Origin: Bacillota bacterium
GTDB lineage: Bacteria > Bacillota > Clostridia > Acetivibrionales > DSM-1351
NCBI GenBank assembly: GCA_023398105.1
Contig: JAEWST010000027.1
Span: 46,535 to 110,534 of the forward strand
DNA: 64,000 nt
Direction: 5' to 3'
In this document: positions 52,547-61,591 of the stretch, one piece after another
How the letters are laid out: each line of letters starts with the position of its first letter
How positions within the stretch are numbered: position 1 is the stretch's first letter
The notes under the pieces: model-generated
The model's input: the letters and a program-made list of their open reading frames with translations, nothing else
What the model was told of the DNA's origin: nothing
Database searches by the model: none
Program-made: the position numbers and the translations under genes

Positions 52547-53445
52547 TGATAGACGTTAAATCTCTAAGCAAGTCCTTCGGTGACTTTAAGGCTTTAGACG
52601 AACTTGATATACATATCAAACAAGGCTCTGTATACGGGCTTCTCGGACCAAACGGTTCTGGTAAAACTACCCTTATAAAGCATTTAGTTGGCATATACAA
52701 AAATGAATCAGGTTTAATTACCATAGATGAAAAACCTGTATTCGATAACCCTGAAACAAAGGCGGAAATAATATATATATCTGATGACCTGTTTTATTTC
52801 TCTCAATATAGTATAAAGGAAATGGCAGACTTCTATGCAAGCATGTATCCAACTTGGAGCTGGGAAAGATTCAATACCTTGAAGCAGGTCTTCCCTATTG
52901 ATATAAAGAGAAGAGTAACAAAACTTTCAAAGGGTATGCAAAAGCAAGTTGCTTTTTGGCTGGGAATATCTGCAAAGCCAAAGGTTATGATTCTTGATGA
53001 GCCTGTTGATGGTCTTGACCCTGTTATGAGAAAAAAGGTTTGGAACCTAGTTTTACAGGATGTTGCTGAATACAACACTACAGTCTTAGTTTCATCTCAT
53101 AACCTACGTGAATTAGAAGATGTATGCGATCATGTAGGAATTCTTTTTAAAGGTAAAATGATGGTTGAGCGAGAACTTGACAATATGAAATGCGATATTC
53201 ATAAAATACAGCTAGCCTATACAGGTGATGCTCCGACAAACATTTTTAAAGATGCTGAGGTATTACATCAGACAAAAAGCGGAAGTGTTCTGCAATTCAT
53301 TGTCAGAGGCAGCAAGGAAAGCATCCTTTCAAGAGTTAAATCAACTAATCCTGTTATTTTGGATATTCTCCCACTATCTCTTGAAGAAATATTTATTTAC
53401 GAATTAGGGGGTAAAGGCTATGAAATTGAAAACATCCTTATTTAA
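52546..53445 (+). CDS. ABC transporter ATP-binding protein (YtrB-like)
   Basis: The protein has 299 aa. Walker A is GPNGSGKTTLIKHL, the signature LSKGMQKQVAFWLG, Walker B VMILDEPVDGLDP and the switch His in SSHNLRELEDVC. The signature LSKGM rather than LSGGQ is usual in this group of drug or bacteriocin exporters. Its end overlaps the permease start by 26 nt. Together with the GntR gene and permease this is a ytr-like module. Confidence 0.94.
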   Translation: MIDVKSLSKSFGDFKALDELDIHIKQGSVYGLLGPNGSGKTTLIKHLVGIYKNESGLITIDEKPVFDNPETKAEIIYISDDLFYFSQYSIKEMADFYASMYPTWSWERFNTLKQVFPIDIKRRVTKLSKGMQKQVAFWLGISAKPKVMILDEPVDGLDPVMRKKVWNLVLQDVAEYNTTVLVSSHNLRELEDVCDHVGILFKGKMMVERELDNMKCDIHKIQLAYTGDAPTNIFKDAEVLHQTKSGSVLQFIVRGSKESILSRVKSTNPVILDILPLSLEEIFIYELGGKGYEIENILI

Positions 53446-55426
53446 AAAGGGATTAATTATAAGCGATATTAAGAGATTTTGGTGGGTCAGTGTTTTATAT
53501 GCATTAGCACTATTCTTTGCAATGCCCTTCAACCACTATATGCAGCTAATTAATATCAATGATAATTCAAAATGGTTTATGGATTCTATTGTAAGAGAAT
53601 TAGTTTTTAATGGAGGCTCAAGTCAGGTTTTCCTACTTGTTGTTCCTATAGCAATTGGTGCTTTAGTTTTTAGATATATGCAAAAAAACCGTTCTGCATC
53701 GCTATACCATAGCTTGCCATTAACAAGAGCAGCTCTATATTTTAACAGTCTATTATCTGCAATAATTTTATTTTCCATACCAGTATTTTTAAATGCAATA
53801 ATAATGCTACTGATGAATTGCTTTAGTTCACTGTCAGCCTTTTATTCTGTAGCAATGATATTCATCTGGTTAGGTTATTCAATGTTGTTTGGCATTATGT
53901 TTATTGCAATGTCGGTATTTGTTGGCATGTTTACAGGTAGCTCTATTGCACAGCTAGCTTTTGTTTACATACTTAATCTGCTGCCTTTGTTCTTGTCAGA
54001 ATTTGTTAGAATAAATCTTCGAGGAATTTTATACGGATTTGATACTTATTCAAACAGAAATTTCTATAATGATATGCCAATGTTTAGATTATTTAACATG
54101 GGTTCTTATGAATCCTCTCAAGTCGTAATAACCATTGTTTATATTGCAGTTACTATTGCATTACTGATTGGCGGACTATATGCCTTTAAAATTAGAAGAC
54201 CGGAGACAGCAGGAGATATAATTACCTTCAGACCTATTAGGCCAGTATTTGTTTACGGTTTTGTTTCCTGCTCAACTCTTTTTGGCGGAGCTTATTTTTT
54301 AGGAATAGGAAATAATACCTTCTCATTTGCAGTTTTAGGATACTTTATAAGCTCAATAATCTCATATGTTGTTGTTCAAATGATAACTAACAAATCCTTT
54401 AAGGTATTACATACGTATAAGGGATATTTGGGCTTTGCATTGGTTCTGGTTATTCTAACTTTGGGTATACGTTTCGATGTTATAGGCTATGTTAATAAAA
54501 TTCCTGCTTCAAGTGAAGTTCAAGAAATATATATCGGCTACAATATTCATTGGTTTGAAAATAAGGATGATCCAAATTTTATTAAAGAAAAATATGATTA
54601 TAGTGATACTAATCTTTATAAAGATCCTGAAAATATTGAAAATATAACAAAGCTACATCAATATGTACTTGATAACAGAAGCAAAAACGGTAACCATCAG
54701 TATATTGCATATAAACTGAAAAATGGCAAAAGAATAATCAGAAAGTATTCAATTGATACAATCAACCACGCTTCCGTTCTTGCTCCAATTTATGAAAGTA
54801 ATGAATACAAGGAAAATCGCTTCCCAATACTTTATCAAGAAGCTGAAGACATAAAATATATAGAATTAAATGACAGGCGCGCTGCTAAAAATCCTCTTAT
54901 TGTTTCGGATAAGACTCAACTAGAAGGCTTTAAAACGGCAATTAGAAAAGATATTCAAGCGTTAGCTTATCAGGATTTGATACTAAATCCTCATGAGATA
55001 ATTACCATAACTATAATTGACGCAAAAGACAAAAGCATAAACTACGCTTTAAGATCAGATTATACAAATACTCTCAATTGGTTAAAAAGCGAGGGTATAT
55101 ATGAACAAATAATTGTAAAACCAGAAAATATAGAATCCATTACCTTACAGTTAATAAATTATACATATGTGAATAGTTCTTATGGAAAAACTATATCTGG
55201 TAGATCGGAATCAGATATAGTTGAAATAACCGACAAAGCAATAATCAAGGAAATTTTAGATTTATCAATTGATTCATCATATGAAGACAATGCATCTAAC
55301 TATGTTGTTATACTCAAGGGTAGTTCAAATCAGCACTACTTTGATTACTCAATGAGCTTTAATGGCAAGATTTCTAAAGAATTGCAAAGCTATTTGGATA
55401 AGCTAAAACCATTAGAAGAAGAATAG
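53420..55426 (+). CDS. ABC transporter permease with large C-terminal extracytoplasmic domain
   Basis: The protein has 668 aa. About eight membrane segments occupy residues 20-355 (FWWVSVLYALALFFAMPF, VFLLVVPIAIGALVF, LLSAIILFSIPVFLNAIIML, AFVYILNLLPLFLSEFV, YLGFALVLVILTLGI). The remaining 310 residues are soluble and contain NWLKSEGIYEQIIVKPENIESITLQ-type segments; this domain arrangement resembles permeases carrying DUF6449. It would be outside the membrane and may sense or bind the substrate. A GGGGG site lies within the ATPase gene end. The substrate is unknown. Confidence 0.88.
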   Translation: MKLKTSLFKKGLIISDIKRFWWVSVLYALALFFAMPFNHYMQLININDNSKWFMDSIVRELVFNGGSSQVFLLVVPIAIGALVFRYMQKNRSASLYHSLPLTRAALYFNSLLSAIILFSIPVFLNAIIMLLMNCFSSLSAFYSVAMIFIWLGYSMLFGIMFIAMSVFVGMFTGSSIAQLAFVYILNLLPLFLSEFVRINLRGILYGFDTYSNRNFYNDMPMFRLFNMGSYESSQVVITIVYIAVTIALLIGGLYAFKIRRPETAGDIITFRPIRPVFVYGFVSCSTLFGGAYFLGIGNNTFSFAVLGYFISSIISYVVVQMITNKSFKVLHTYKGYLGFALVLVILTLGIRFDVIGYVNKIPASSEVQEIYIGYNIHWFENKDDPNFIKEKYDYSDTNLYKDPENIENITKLHQYVLDNRSKNGNHQYIAYKLKNGKRIIRKYSIDTINHASVLAPIYESNEYKENRFPILYQEAEDIKYIELNDRRAAKNPLIVSDKTQLEGFKTAIRKDIQALAYQDLILNPHEIITITIIDAKDKSINYALRSDYTNTLNWLKSEGIYEQIIVKPENIESITLQLINYTYVNSSYGKTISGRSESDIVEITDKAIIKEILDLSIDSSYEDNASNYVVILKGSSNQHYFDYSMSFNGKISKELQSYLDKLKPLEEE

Positions 55427-55480
55427 TTGGCAAATCGAAGTTTTTTTGCTGGAAAGTTGAGTAGATAGGAAATCAAATAA

Positions 55481-55531
55481 AAAAGTACCAGTTGTTACAT
55501 CCTATAGAGGATAAACTTCTGGTACTTTTTC
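55481..55531 (+). terminator. Terminator of the first GntR-ABC operon
   Basis: AAAAAGTACCAG pairs with CTGGTACTTTTT; the inner CCTATAGAGG part extends the structure. A T-run follows. It lies about 55 nt after the permease stop. Confidence 0.88.
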
Positions 55532-55572
55532 TTACCAAACGATAGTATATATGCATGAATAAATGTTTAGCT

Positions 55573-55727
55573 TATAACGCCTAGATTCAAAATGAAATTT
55601 TTCGATTGTAGAAAAATTTCTTCACATCAGCGGCGTTTCATCGAGGCGGGAGATATCCTCACCGCCTGAAAACCAAAGCGGTACCCGCCACTTATAGAAG
55701 TGGGGGACATTTTCTTGCCTCGTTATA
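55573..55727 (+). repeat. Family A structured element, copy A3
   Basis: A 155-bp element between two convergent operons. The ends are TATAACG and CGTTATA. Inside are GAAATTTTTC/GAAAAATTTC, GGCGGGAG/CTCACCGCC and CCACTTATAGAAGTGG hairpins. It differs from the copy at 61592 at only about five positions by eye. Confidence 0.88.
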
Positions 55728-55792
55728 AAGCTATGTCATTTTGCAAAAGCTCAAAATCAAAAACAAGCCCTAAATTACTAGCCAATATTCCC

Positions 55793-56536
55793 TTACTCCT
55801 TCACAGGTGCATTTCTAACCAGCAAATATGATAATCCTGCTATTATAGCAATTTCCAGTATTGAAATTATTATGCTCACATTAGGATTACCATTCCCATC
55901 CGCCAAAAATTTTATAACAGCTGAGAATTCATAAAGATATCCACCCTTATATAAATAACTAGCTAACATCGGAGAACCAATCATTAATAAAGCTGGTACA
56001 CCTATTGACACTATTATTTTTAGAATTTTTGACATTCTGTAATATAAAGTTGTTATAAAGTACCCTATAACAAATGCAAGTAAATAAACTACTGTACTCC
56101 ATAAAAAGTTCATTAATGTAGTTGGAACTTTAGAGTATTCTGCTGTGAAACCGTCAAATATTTGGTAAAACATTGGACGATAGTGTGTAAATATATTTAT
56201 TATGTTTGTAGAGGTAGTATCAATAAAAGCCATTGCTACAGCTATAATAGCTGAACTACTGAGAAATCCACAAAACTGAGCCTTTCTGGTTATTCCATTA
56301 GTGGATAGATACAAGTAATTTTGTTTAAAGGAGTTTAAGCCACACACAAACAAGAAAATTGCGGAGGCCTCAGCCCCACTAACAAAACCAACTCCCTCAC
56401 TGCTACCGATAGTTACTATATTAATTTGCTGTGAAAAAGCAACCAAGCCCATTATTGCAGCAATAACAACATAGTAAATTATTACACTATTCTTCATATC
56501 GTAAATATTATACTTAATAACTGATTTTAACCTCAT
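55793..56536 (-). CDS. ABC transporter permease, second module
   Basis: The protein has 247 aa with about six membrane segments (SVIIYYVVIAAIMGLVAFSQ, GFVSGAEASAIFLFVCGLNSF, LSSSAIIAVAMAFIDTT, TVVYLLAFVIGYFITTLYY, ILKIIVSIGVPALLMIGS, IISILEIAIIAGLSYLLV). It resembles ABC-2 type permeases of YtrA-linked exporters but is weakly conserved. It is 10 nt after the ATPase gene of the same operon. The substrate is unknown. Confidence 0.85.
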   Translation of the reverse strand: MRLKSVIKYNIYDMKNSVIIYYVVIAAIMGLVAFSQQINIVTIGSSEGVGFVSGAEASAIFLFVCGLNSFKQNYLYLSTNGITRKAQFCGFLSSSAIIAVAMAFIDTTSTNIINIFTHYRPMFYQIFDGFTAEYSKVPTTLMNFLWSTVVYLLAFVIGYFITTLYYRMSKILKIIVSIGVPALLMIGSPMLASYLYKGGYLYEFSAVIKFLADGNGNPNVSIIISILEIAIIAGLSYLLVRNAPVKE

Positions 56537-56546
56537 TTTATCCCTC

Positions 56547-57398
56547 CTAAGAATTCGTCATGTAAATAAATAATTTTTGCAAATCCAGTTTTGATATTTC
56601 CAACCCATCAGGAACACTGTTTTGATTAATTTTTTCCATAAGATAAGCAGTTTTTAGCCCTCCAAGTACATCCGTACCTAAAACATTTTTACCAGCTATA
56701 AATTTGTCAACTGCCGCCGCACCTCCTGAAACACAAAAGCCTTGTGAAAGTATGTTTTCAACTGAGTCATTCAAAATTATTTTTCCATTTTTCAGAACTA
56801 TTGCATTCTCTATAATATCAGCAGCCTCTTCAATTAAATGTGTTGAAATAATTATTGTTCTAGGATTATCACTGTAGCTTTGTATCAGCTCCTTATAAAA
56901 TAGATCTCTATGGTTAGCATCCAGTCCAAGTACAGGCTCATCTAGCAAAATAACTGGTGCATTGCAGGATAAGGCAATAATTATCTTGAAAATTGATTTA
57001 TAGCCTGTTGAAAGAGATTTTATCTTTTTGTTTGTTTTAAGTAAAAACTTTTCACTTAAGGTATTTGCATAGTTATCATCAAAAGCTGGATAAAATTCCT
57101 TACTCCACCTAAAAGCACTTTTTACAGTCATTGAATCTGAATAAAAGTTTTTCTCAGTCATAAAATATATCTTGGATAAGGCTTTATCATTTTCTATTAC
57201 ATTATCACCGTCTACTAAAATTTCTCCCGCTGTAGGAAAAATTTTGTTTGTCATAAGATTTAGAAGTGTTGTTTTTCCCGCACCATTTCTTCCTAAAAGC
57301 CCATATATTTTGTTTTTCTCTAAACTTATAGCTACATTATCAAGTGCAACTGTAGTTCCAAATTCCTTTGTAATATTTTTAATATCTATATAACTCAT
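56547..57398 (-). CDS. ABC transporter ATP-binding protein, second module
   Basis: The protein has 283 aa. Walker A is GRNGAGKTTLLNLM, the signature region LSTGYKSIFKIIIALS, Walker B VILLDEPVLGLDANHRDLF, and the switch His is in ISTHLIEEAADII. The degenerate signature LSTGY is shared with exporters controlled by short GntR proteins. The start overlaps the end of the GntR gene by 4 nt. Its job is probably to extrude an antimicrobial or its own product. This is inferred from the module type. Confidence 0.93.
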   Translation of the reverse strand: MSYIDIKNITKEFGTTVALDNVAISLEKNKIYGLLGRNGAGKTTLLNLMTNKIFPTAGEILVDGDNVIENDKALSKIYFMTEKNFYSDSMTVKSAFRWSKEFYPAFDDNYANTLSEKFLLKTNKKIKSLSTGYKSIFKIIIALSCNAPVILLDEPVLGLDANHRDLFYKELIQSYSDNPRTIIISTHLIEEAADIIENAIVLKNGKIILNDSVENILSQGFCVSGGAAAVDKFIAGKNVLGTDVLGGLKTAYLMEKINQNSVPDGLEISKLDLQKLFIYMTNS

Positions 57399-57763
57399 TT
57401 ATCAAACCCTCTTTCTAACATATTAATAATATCTTCCTTAGATATTGAAAGCTTTTTAGCTTCAGAAATCAGTGTCGTAATGTAAGAATCAAAAAAAGTT
57501 ACTTTCCTCTTATCCAGAATCTTTTCCTTTGCACTTGTTGATACAAACATACCTAACCCCCTCTTCTTATAGACAATACCGTTATCAACCAGCAAGTTTA
57601 TTCCCTTCAGTGCCGTTGCAGGGTTAATCTTGTAACTTACAGATATCTCAGTTGTAGAGGGAATTTGTCTTTCTTCTTCATATACTCCTGAAAGTATTGC
57701 ATCCTCTATTCCCTCAGCCAATTGAATATAAATTGGTCGTTCTAAATTAAAATCTATTTTCAA
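57395..57763 (-). CDS. GntR family regulator, YtrA subfamily, second module
   Basis: The protein has 122 aa if translation starts at the TTG at 57761-57763, which has GGAGGTGATATT upstream; the ATG nine codons further up would place that site inside the gene. The winged helix reads FNLERPIYIQLAEGIEDAILSGVYEEERQIPSTTEISVSYKINPATALKGINLLVDNGIVYKKRGLGMFVS, followed by a short C-terminal helix pair. It heads the ATPase-permease operon and probably represses it through the palindrome at 57842-57878. Confidence 0.92.
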   Translation of the reverse strand: MKIDFNLERPIYIQLAEGIEDAILSGVYEEERQIPSTTEISVSYKINPATALKGINLLVDNGIVYKKRGLGMFVSTSAKEKILDKRKVTFFDSYITTLISEAKKLSISKEDIINMLERGFDK

Positions 57764-57839
57764 AATATCACCTCCATATTTTCTCTTCAAAAATATTATA
57801 TGAGTTAATTGGTCATTTAGTTAATTACTTATGTAACTA

Positions 57840-57878
57840 ACTATACAACCAATCAAGTTATTTGTCAATAGTTGTATA
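57840..57878 (-). promoter_or_regulatory. Promoter and palindromic operator of the second GntR-ABC operon
   Basis: On the minus strand TTGACA (57868-57863) and TATAGT (57845-57840) are exactly 17 nt apart, nearly consensus. TATACAAC (57842-57849) and GTTGTATA (57871-57878) form an inverted repeat that spans -35 to -10, just where a GntR repressor would block RNA polymerase. GTTAGTTAC and GTAATTAAC repeats follow downstream. Confidence 0.75.
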
Positions 57879-58020
57879 AATACTTTGAACTAAAATTTCT
57901 AATAGGATTAAATGTTATATTTAGGGTATATTCTAGATATATTAATAACTAGCTGATATAATGAGTGTTACAGCGATACTTGTTTAATAATTCCATTTAT
58001 GTGTTATGGGCAATTACTAA

Positions 58021-58100
58021 TTAACTCAACTATTTCGGCAACAAACCATTGATAAGTTTGAACACCGATAGATTTTTTGGGTGGGAAAGTTGTGTAGTTA
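58021..58100. repeat. Family B element upstream of the PLC-like gene
   Basis: The left end TTAACTCAACTATTTCG and the right end GGGAAAGTTGTGTAGTTA bracket AACAAACCATTGATAAGTTT and GAACACCGATAGA. The gene-free stretch 57879-58185 contains nothing else recognised. Confidence 0.65.
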
Positions 58101-58185
58101 AATAATAAACTTTTAGAAATTTAAATGGTATAATTTGAACTATACTACGGAGGATTTTATTATTAAAAGTTACAGGAGGTATTAT

Positions 58186-59181
58186 ATGCCAAATATAGTC
58201 ACTCATTACCTTTGTGGGTTGGAATCAATTAAAAATATAGAAAACAAAAAATGCAAAGAGCTTATTGAAAAATTTCAGAATGTGTTTAATTTAGGTACTC
58301 AAGGTCCTGATATAATGTTTTTTCATGAAGTTTGGCCTTGGCGTAAAAAAAATTTCGCCTCTAACATCGGGCACATTATTCATACATCAAAAGTAAATTT
58401 ATTTTTTAAGGCAATTATTGAATATATAGTTAAACAAAATGAATACACAAAAAATGTTCTAACTGTATATTTCATGGGCTTTTTATGCCATAACTGTATG
58501 GATAGTCTAGGGCACCCATATATTTATTACAGGTCAGGTTTCAAAACAAATCTCAATACAAACGAAAATTTGTTTATATGCTATCATAGAAAATTTGAAA
58601 CCTCTATTGATGTATTAATGTGTGACATGCTTTTGAATAAGAAAGTACATGAAATATTTCCTTCCAAACTTATAAGTATAACATCTACAGAACAGAATAT
58701 TATTAGCGAAATGTATGAAAGTGTTATTAAATCCGTTTATTCAATTAATATCCCAAAAAAGGAAATTTGCAAAGCCATTAAGGACATGATTTTAGTGGAA
58801 AAGCTTTGCAAAGATTCTCATGGAATTAAGATAAAAGTAATTGGCTTATTAGACTCTATTATTTATGGTTTTCCTCTTTATTCAAGTATTATCTTTCCCC
58901 TCAAACTAAATGACGGACTTGATTATTTGAATCTTGGAAATGCTGAATGGTGTATGCCTCATGATGAAAACAAAAAAAGTAGGCTCTCATTTATTGATCT
59001 TTTCAATGAAGCATACCAAAGAACGCAGAGATTCTGCGATGTTTTATATTCTACCGTCTTTAGTGATAATTCAAGCATACCCTATGCTTTAAAATTATTT
59101 GGAAATACTTCATATCTCTCAGGAGTGGATTGTGATATTCCAGCAGACTTTAAATATCAAAACTTAATATTTAAGAATTAA
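58186..59181 (+). CDS. Zinc-dependent phospholipase C family protein
   Basis: The protein has 331 aa from the ATG at 58186 behind AGGAGG; 17 further in-frame codons upstream have no site. The pattern MPNIVTHYLCG, LGTQGPDIMFFH, GHIIHTSKVN and YFMGFLCHNCMDSLGHPYIYY supplies the His/Asp ligands of the Zn-dependent PLC (alpha-toxin N-domain) fold. There is no signal peptide, so it is one of the intracellular clostridial homologues with unknown substrate, not a secreted toxin. A palindromic element (59215-59384) separates it from convergent pfkA. Confidence 0.87.
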   Translation: MPNIVTHYLCGLESIKNIENKKCKELIEKFQNVFNLGTQGPDIMFFHEVWPWRKKNFASNIGHIIHTSKVNLFFKAIIEYIVKQNEYTKNVLTVYFMGFLCHNCMDSLGHPYIYYRSGFKTNLNTNENLFICYHRKFETSIDVLMCDMLLNKKVHEIFPSKLISITSTEQNIISEMYESVIKSVYSINIPKKEICKAIKDMILVEKLCKDSHGIKIKVIGLLDSIIYGFPLYSSIIFPLKLNDGLDYLNLGNAEWCMPHDENKKSRLSFIDLFNEAYQRTQRFCDVLYSTVFSDNSSIPYALKLFGNTSYLSGVDCDIPADFKYQNLIFKN

Positions 59182-59214
59182 AATAGCTTTAAGCAATTAA
59201 TTTATTTGTTCTAA

Positions 59215-59384
59215 AAAGGAGATGTCACAAAGCAAGAAAACTATATATCCATGAGTTTTCTGCTTAAATAGGACTCCCGTTCAGTATATAGCTATGGATT
59301 GCTACCGAAATTGATACTGAACTAGCATACTATTCAAGCCATAATTCATCATTATACAGAAATCTAATTTTGAACATCCCCTTT
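59215..59384. repeat. Element D, 170-bp palindromic element
   Basis: The ends AAAGGAGATGTC (59215-59226) and GAACATCCCCTTT (59372-59384) are imperfect inverted repeats. Inside are AGCAAGAAAACT/AGTTTTCTGCTT and the perfect pair GTTCAGTAT (59279-59287)/ATACTGAAC (59314-59322). No coding frame is present. Being between convergent genes, it may also act as a bidirectional terminator. Confidence 0.6.
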
Positions 59385-59398
59385 AAGATAAGTCTTTA

Positions 59399-60382
59399 TT
59401 AAATAGATAGAATTTCAATTAGTCTAAGCATTTCATGGTCAATATCCTTACTCATTGAAAGTGCCTCATCTATATCTACATCAACAATCTTAGCTTTTTC
59501 AACACACATTACTCTATTATAAACACCAGCCTTAAGCAGTTCAACTGCCTTTACTCCCATAGCACTAGCTGTTACTCTGTCTCTGATTGAAGGACTTCCA
59601 CCTCTTTGAATATACCCAAGTACTGTACCTCTAGTCTCAATCCCAGTAAGGTCTTCTATCTTCTTTGCCAATTCAAGAGCTCCACCAATTTTCTCAGCAA
59701 CGCCTTCTGCCAAAATAATAATATAGTTTTTCTTACCGTTATTACGTCCTTGAACTATTCTTCTGATAATATCCTTATCAAAATCGAATTCTTTTTCTGG
59801 AAGCAAAATAACCTCTGCTCCACCTGCAACACCTACATTCAACGCTATGTGACCAGCATGTCTACCCATAACCTCAAGTACACTACATCTTTCATGTGAA
59901 TATGCAGTATCCCTAATTTTATCAAGTGCATCCTGAACTGTATTCATTGCTGTATCATAGCCAATTGTATATTCAGAGCAGGCTATATCATTGTCAATAG
60001 TTCCTGGAAGCCCCATGACCTTCATTCCAAATTTGCTAAAATCTTTAGCACCTCTAAAAGAACCATCTCCGCCAATTACAACAACCGCATCTAAACAAAA
60101 GGCTCTTGACAGAGACATTGCCTTTTGCATACCCTCGTCTGTAGTAAATTCTTTACATCTGGCTGTTTGCAGTATTGTTCCACCACGATGAACTATATCG
60201 GACACACTTCTTGCATTCATTTCAAAAATATCACCGCTTATCAAACCATTGTAGCCCTTTCTAATTCCAAACATTTTAATTCCATGATATATTCCAGTTC
60301 TAACAACTGCACGAATAGCAGCATTCATACCTGGTGCATCTCCACCGCTGGTTAGAACCCCTATTGATTTAATTTCACTCAT
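59399..60382 (-). CDS. pfkA: ATP-dependent 6-phosphofructokinase
   Basis: The protein has 327 aa from the ATG at 60380-60382, with GGAGG 7 nt upstream; a further 19 in-frame codons lack a site. SIGVLTSGGDAPGMNAAIR, VVIGGDGSFRGA, LPGTIDNDI and EVMGRHAGHIAL are the PFK motifs. Gly after GGD and Gly in PGTIDND mark the ATP-dependent type rather than the PPi-dependent one. It phosphorylates fructose 6-phosphate in glycolysis. It is monocistronic here and not linked to pyk. Confidence 0.96.
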   Translation of the reverse strand: MSEIKSIGVLTSGGDAPGMNAAIRAVVRTGIYHGIKMFGIRKGYNGLISGDIFEMNARSVSDIVHRGGTILQTARCKEFTTDEGMQKAMSLSRAFCLDAVVVIGGDGSFRGAKDFSKFGMKVMGLPGTIDNDIACSEYTIGYDTAMNTVQDALDKIRDTAYSHERCSVLEVMGRHAGHIALNVGVAGGAEVILLPEKEFDFDKDIIRRIVQGRNNGKKNYIIILAEGVAEKIGGALELAKKIEDLTGIETRGTVLGYIQRGGSPSIRDRVTASAMGVKAVELLKAGVYNRVMCVEKAKIVDVDIDEALSMSKDIDHEMLRLIEILSI

Positions 60383-60644
60383 AACAACCTCCATAAGCCT
60401 ATAATTACGATATAATTTTTGTAAATTACTAATTCCCACCTATATTTATATAATTGCCGCATCTCCGTTGAAGCCGCATAAGCAACATAATTAAAAACTA
60501 TATTGCTATATTAAATTACAAAGTCTTTGTATATTTAAATAACTAACTTAGTTTATTATAAACCAATATAAGGTTATTAACAATAAAAACAACTTACTTA
60601 ACAACAACAAAATTTGTATATCTGCACAAGAAAAAGTTTACATT

Positions 60645-61532
60645 CTAAGTTCTTTTTCCTATAGTTTCACCAGCCATAATTTTAGTTTCAAAACCTTCAT
60701 TTGTTTGATTTATGATATCCGTATCTATTATAATTTTATCCTTTTTAAAAAACAGAAGAACTGTTGAACCACCAAACTTGAAATATCCTTTTTCCTCGCC
60801 CCTTTTTACTCTGCTATCAGGAACGTAGGTCTGAATAATTGAACCAACAGAAGTTGCTCCCACCTCAACATATAAAACCTCTCCAAAATTGTCCGTTTTA
60901 AATATACTGTGCTCTCTTTTATTTCTACAAAAAAGCTCAGGAATTTTTTTAAGTGCCACTGGATTAACAGAATAGTATTGACCCTTAATCTTTTTTGCTC
61001 TACTACAAACACCACTGTCAAAAAAGTGAAATCTATGATAGTCTACTGGGCAAAGCCTCAAAATCATGTATGCTCCACCCTGATATTCTTTAGCTAATTC
61101 TTCATCTAGCAGCAAGTCTGAAAGACTATATCTCATACCCTTTACTTGTATAATGTCATTATAGTCAATATGCTCCCATGCCTGTAAACGTCCGTCACCT
61201 GGTGATAAAAGCTCATTCTCTGGCTTTTCAAAGCTTCTGGCTGTAGTTTTCAACTTTCTCGAAAAGAAATCATTGAAGCTACTGTAGTCATCAAGCTTAT
61301 TTTCACATTCCTCTAAATCAATTGAGAAGTTCTTTGCAAACTTTGCTATACTTCTCTTGCTTAGCCTCAAATCACAGAAAAAACCTGTTAGTGCAGAATA
61401 TAGTTTTCTTTTAACTAACAGTTCAAGACTTAAATTGCCAGCTTTTGATGTATATAAGGCATTAAGGAGTGTCCCCCCTGCCACATTTTCAATTTCGTAT
61501 TCCCTTGTTTTTCTATTATATATTTTAATCAT
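60645..61532 (-). CDS. psd: Phosphatidylserine decarboxylase proenzyme
   Basis: The protein has 295 aa, normal for the longer clostridial type. The self-cleavage site is KFGGSTVLLFF (Ser near residue 255), which yields the pyruvoyl cofactor. The Asp and His of the cleavage triad are in LLSPGDGRL and CPVDYHRFHFFD. It converts phosphatidylserine to phosphatidylethanolamine at the membrane. pssA is not adjacent; the family A repeat and the foldase gene lie upstream. The ribosome binding site is AGGAG. Confidence 0.95.
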   Translation of the reverse strand: MIKIYNRKTREYEIENVAGGTLLNALYTSKAGNLSLELLVKRKLYSALTGFFCDLRLSKRSIAKFAKNFSIDLEECENKLDDYSSFNDFFSRKLKTTARSFEKPENELLSPGDGRLQAWEHIDYNDIIQVKGMRYSLSDLLLDEELAKEYQGGAYMILRLCPVDYHRFHFFDSGVCSRAKKIKGQYYSVNPVALKKIPELFCRNKREHSIFKTDNFGEVLYVEVGATSVGSIIQTYVPDSRVKRGEEKGYFKFGGSTVLLFFKKDKIIIDTDIINQTNEGFETKIMAGETIGKRT

Positions 61533-61591
61533 ATATCTCCTAAATTAAACTGTTTGATTTTATATTCATGCAAGGCTAAACAAAGCCAGCT

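Noticed and set aside
58186..59181. A secreted alpha-toxin-like phospholipase C
   Set aside because: The Zn-ligand pattern fits the fold, but there is no signal peptide and no C-terminal PLAT/C2-like domain. It is better seen as an intracellular homologue of unknown substrate.
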